Positions 8,671 through 9,477 of a stretch of 9,477 nucleotides of DNA are shown here, one piece after another (positions within the stretch are counted from its first letter, which is position 1; every line of letters begins with the position of its first letter). The notes under the pieces are model-generated. The model was given only the letters and a program-made list of their open reading frames with translations, was not told the origin of the DNA and made no database searches. Made by a program: the position numbers and the translations under genes. This DNA is from Myxococcales bacterium (lineage in GTDB: Bacteria > Myxococcota > Myxococcia > Myxococcales > Anaeromyxobacteraceae), in the NCBI GenBank assembly GCA_021784995.1, contig JAJYHA010000003.1, positions 1 to 9,477 of the forward strand. The letters are read 5' to 3'.

Positions 8671-9477
8671 ATGCCACGCCACGTCTCCACCTTGAGCATC
8701 GCGTTGCTGTCCGCCGCGACCGCCGTCTTCGCGGGGTGCCACACCGACCGTTCGACCCAGTCGGCGCCGGGAACGACGAGCGCGGCGCTGAGCGCCTGCA
8801 CCGGCTGCCACGGGAACGCGGCCAACGGCAACGCGGCGCCGCCCTACTCCGTGAAGGGCGCCACCGCTACCAGCGACGTCGCGGTGGGTGCACACCAGCA
8901 GCACCTGCGGGACGGCCCGCTGCGCGCCGCGGTGGATTGCGGGGAGTGCCACCGGGTGCCCGCCAGCGTGAGCGACCCGGGCCACCTCGACGGCACGTCG
9001 GCGCCGCTGACGTGGGGCGCGCTCGCCTCGAGCGGCGGCGTCGTACCCTCCTCCACCCTCTCTCCCGACGGCACCACCCTCACCTGCACCAACTACTGCC
9101 ACGGCGCCTCCTTCACGGCCGGTGACGGCTCGAACCACGCGCCCTCCTGGACGCAGGTGGATGGCTCACAGGCGGCCTGCGGCACCTGCCACGGGACTCC
9201 CCCACCCTCGCCCCACCCGGCGGTCGGCACCGCGCTCACCGGCTGCAGCGCCTGCCACCCCGCGACCGTGCTGGCCAACGGCACCATCGACGTCGCCGGC
9301 GGCAAGCACATCGACGGCGTGGTCGAGGTGAACGGCACCTCCTGCACCGGTTGCCACGGCGATCCGAACCGCACGCCGGCCGCCATCGCCCCCGCGCCGC
9401 CCGTCGACACGCACGGGAACACCGCCACCACCGCGGCGGGCGTGGGCGCCCACCAGGCGCACCTGAACGACGGCGCC
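8671..9477 (+). CDS. Multihaem c-type cytochrome lipoprotein, CxxxxCH/CxxCH class (runs off the right edge)
   Basis: The first 269 codons of a larger gene. The ATG at 8671 follows CGGGGGAA, a fair ribosome binding site. Residues 5-22 are hydrophobic and end FAGC, a lipobox-like site with Cys23, so export and lipid anchoring are likely. Haem-binding motifs are CTGCH (43), CGECH (90), CTNYCH (139, a CX3CH form), CGTCH (170), CSACH (192) and CTGCH (225). The segment CTNYCHG ... W160 ... CGTCHGTPP matches the Geobacter CxxxxCH...CxxCH domain (PF09698/TIGR01904 type), with one residue fewer in the first motif. VGAHQQHLRDG (72-82) and VGAHQAHLNDG (258-268) show an internal repeat unit, the second cut by the window end. 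The likely role is periplasmic or outer-membrane electron transfer. Redox partners and total haem number are unknown. Confidence 0.93.
   Translation, partial: MPRHVSTLSIALLSAATAVFAGCHTDRSTQSAPGTTSAALSACTGCHGNAANGNAAPPYSVKGATATSDVAVGAHQQHLRDGPLRAAVDCGECHRVPASVSDPGHLDGTSAPLTWGALASSGGVVPSSTLSPDGTTLTCTNYCHGASFTAGDGSNHAPSWTQVDGSQAACGTCHGTPPPSPHPAVGTALTGCSACHPATVLANGTIDVAGGKHIDGVVEVNGTSCTGCHGDPNRTPAAIAPAPPVDTHGNTATTAAGVGAHQAHLNDGA

Noticed and set aside
8694..8742. GCH at residues 22-24 of the cytochrome, as another haem site.
   Set aside because: There is no second Cys at CxxCH spacing. Cys23 fits the lipobox instead.

Overview
The base composition (very GC-rich, with G or C in most third codon positions), a CxxCH-rich multihaem cytochrome, and the combination of MoxR, DUF58, DUF4175 and PilT-like genes suggest an Anaeromyxobacter-like member of the Myxococcota. 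This assignment is inferred from gene content and style, not from a marker gene.

Layout. Positions 1-6989 hold a tightly packed minus-strand operon, read right to left: a DUF4175-type membrane/coiled-coil protein (6989 to 3837), a secreted HExxH metallopeptidase with TPR-like repeats (3840 to 2242), a MoxR AAA+ ATPase (2232 to 1204), a DUF58/VWA-like protein (1151 to 246) and the N-terminus of a BatA-type membrane protein (249 to beyond position 1). Two of the four junctions are 4-base GTGA stop/start overlaps, one has a 9-base gap and one a 52-base gap, so co-transcription and translational coupling are very likely. Upstream, and probably on its own transcript, is a PilT/PilU-like secretion/retraction ATPase (8342 to 7086). 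It has an unusual Pro/Ala-rich C-terminal tail ending in an acidic helix.

Positions 8343-8670 form a 328-base divergent intergenic region of visibly lower GC. It carries a compact cluster of DNA symmetry: a 14-bp perfect palindrome, a 10-bp tandem duplication, and a 9-bp inverted repeat around an almost concentric 8-bp palindrome. A -10-like hexamer lies exactly where it would give a leaderless PilT-like mRNA. To the right, on the plus strand from 8671, is the start of a predicted lipoprotein multihaem c-type cytochrome of the Geobacter/Anaeromyxobacter CxxxxCH...CxxCH class, cut by the window edge.

How the genes may work together (inference). MoxR ATPases with DUF58 and VWA/BatA partners are generally seen as chaperone-like systems that mature or remodel envelope complexes. 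Here the same operon adds a large membrane-anchored coiled-coil protein and an exported metallopeptidase, which suggests an envelope module with a proteolytic arm. The cytochrome is probably a separate unit for extracytoplasmic electron transfer that shares a regulatory region with the PilT-like gene. No RNA genes, insertion sequences, CRISPR arrays or broken genes were seen.
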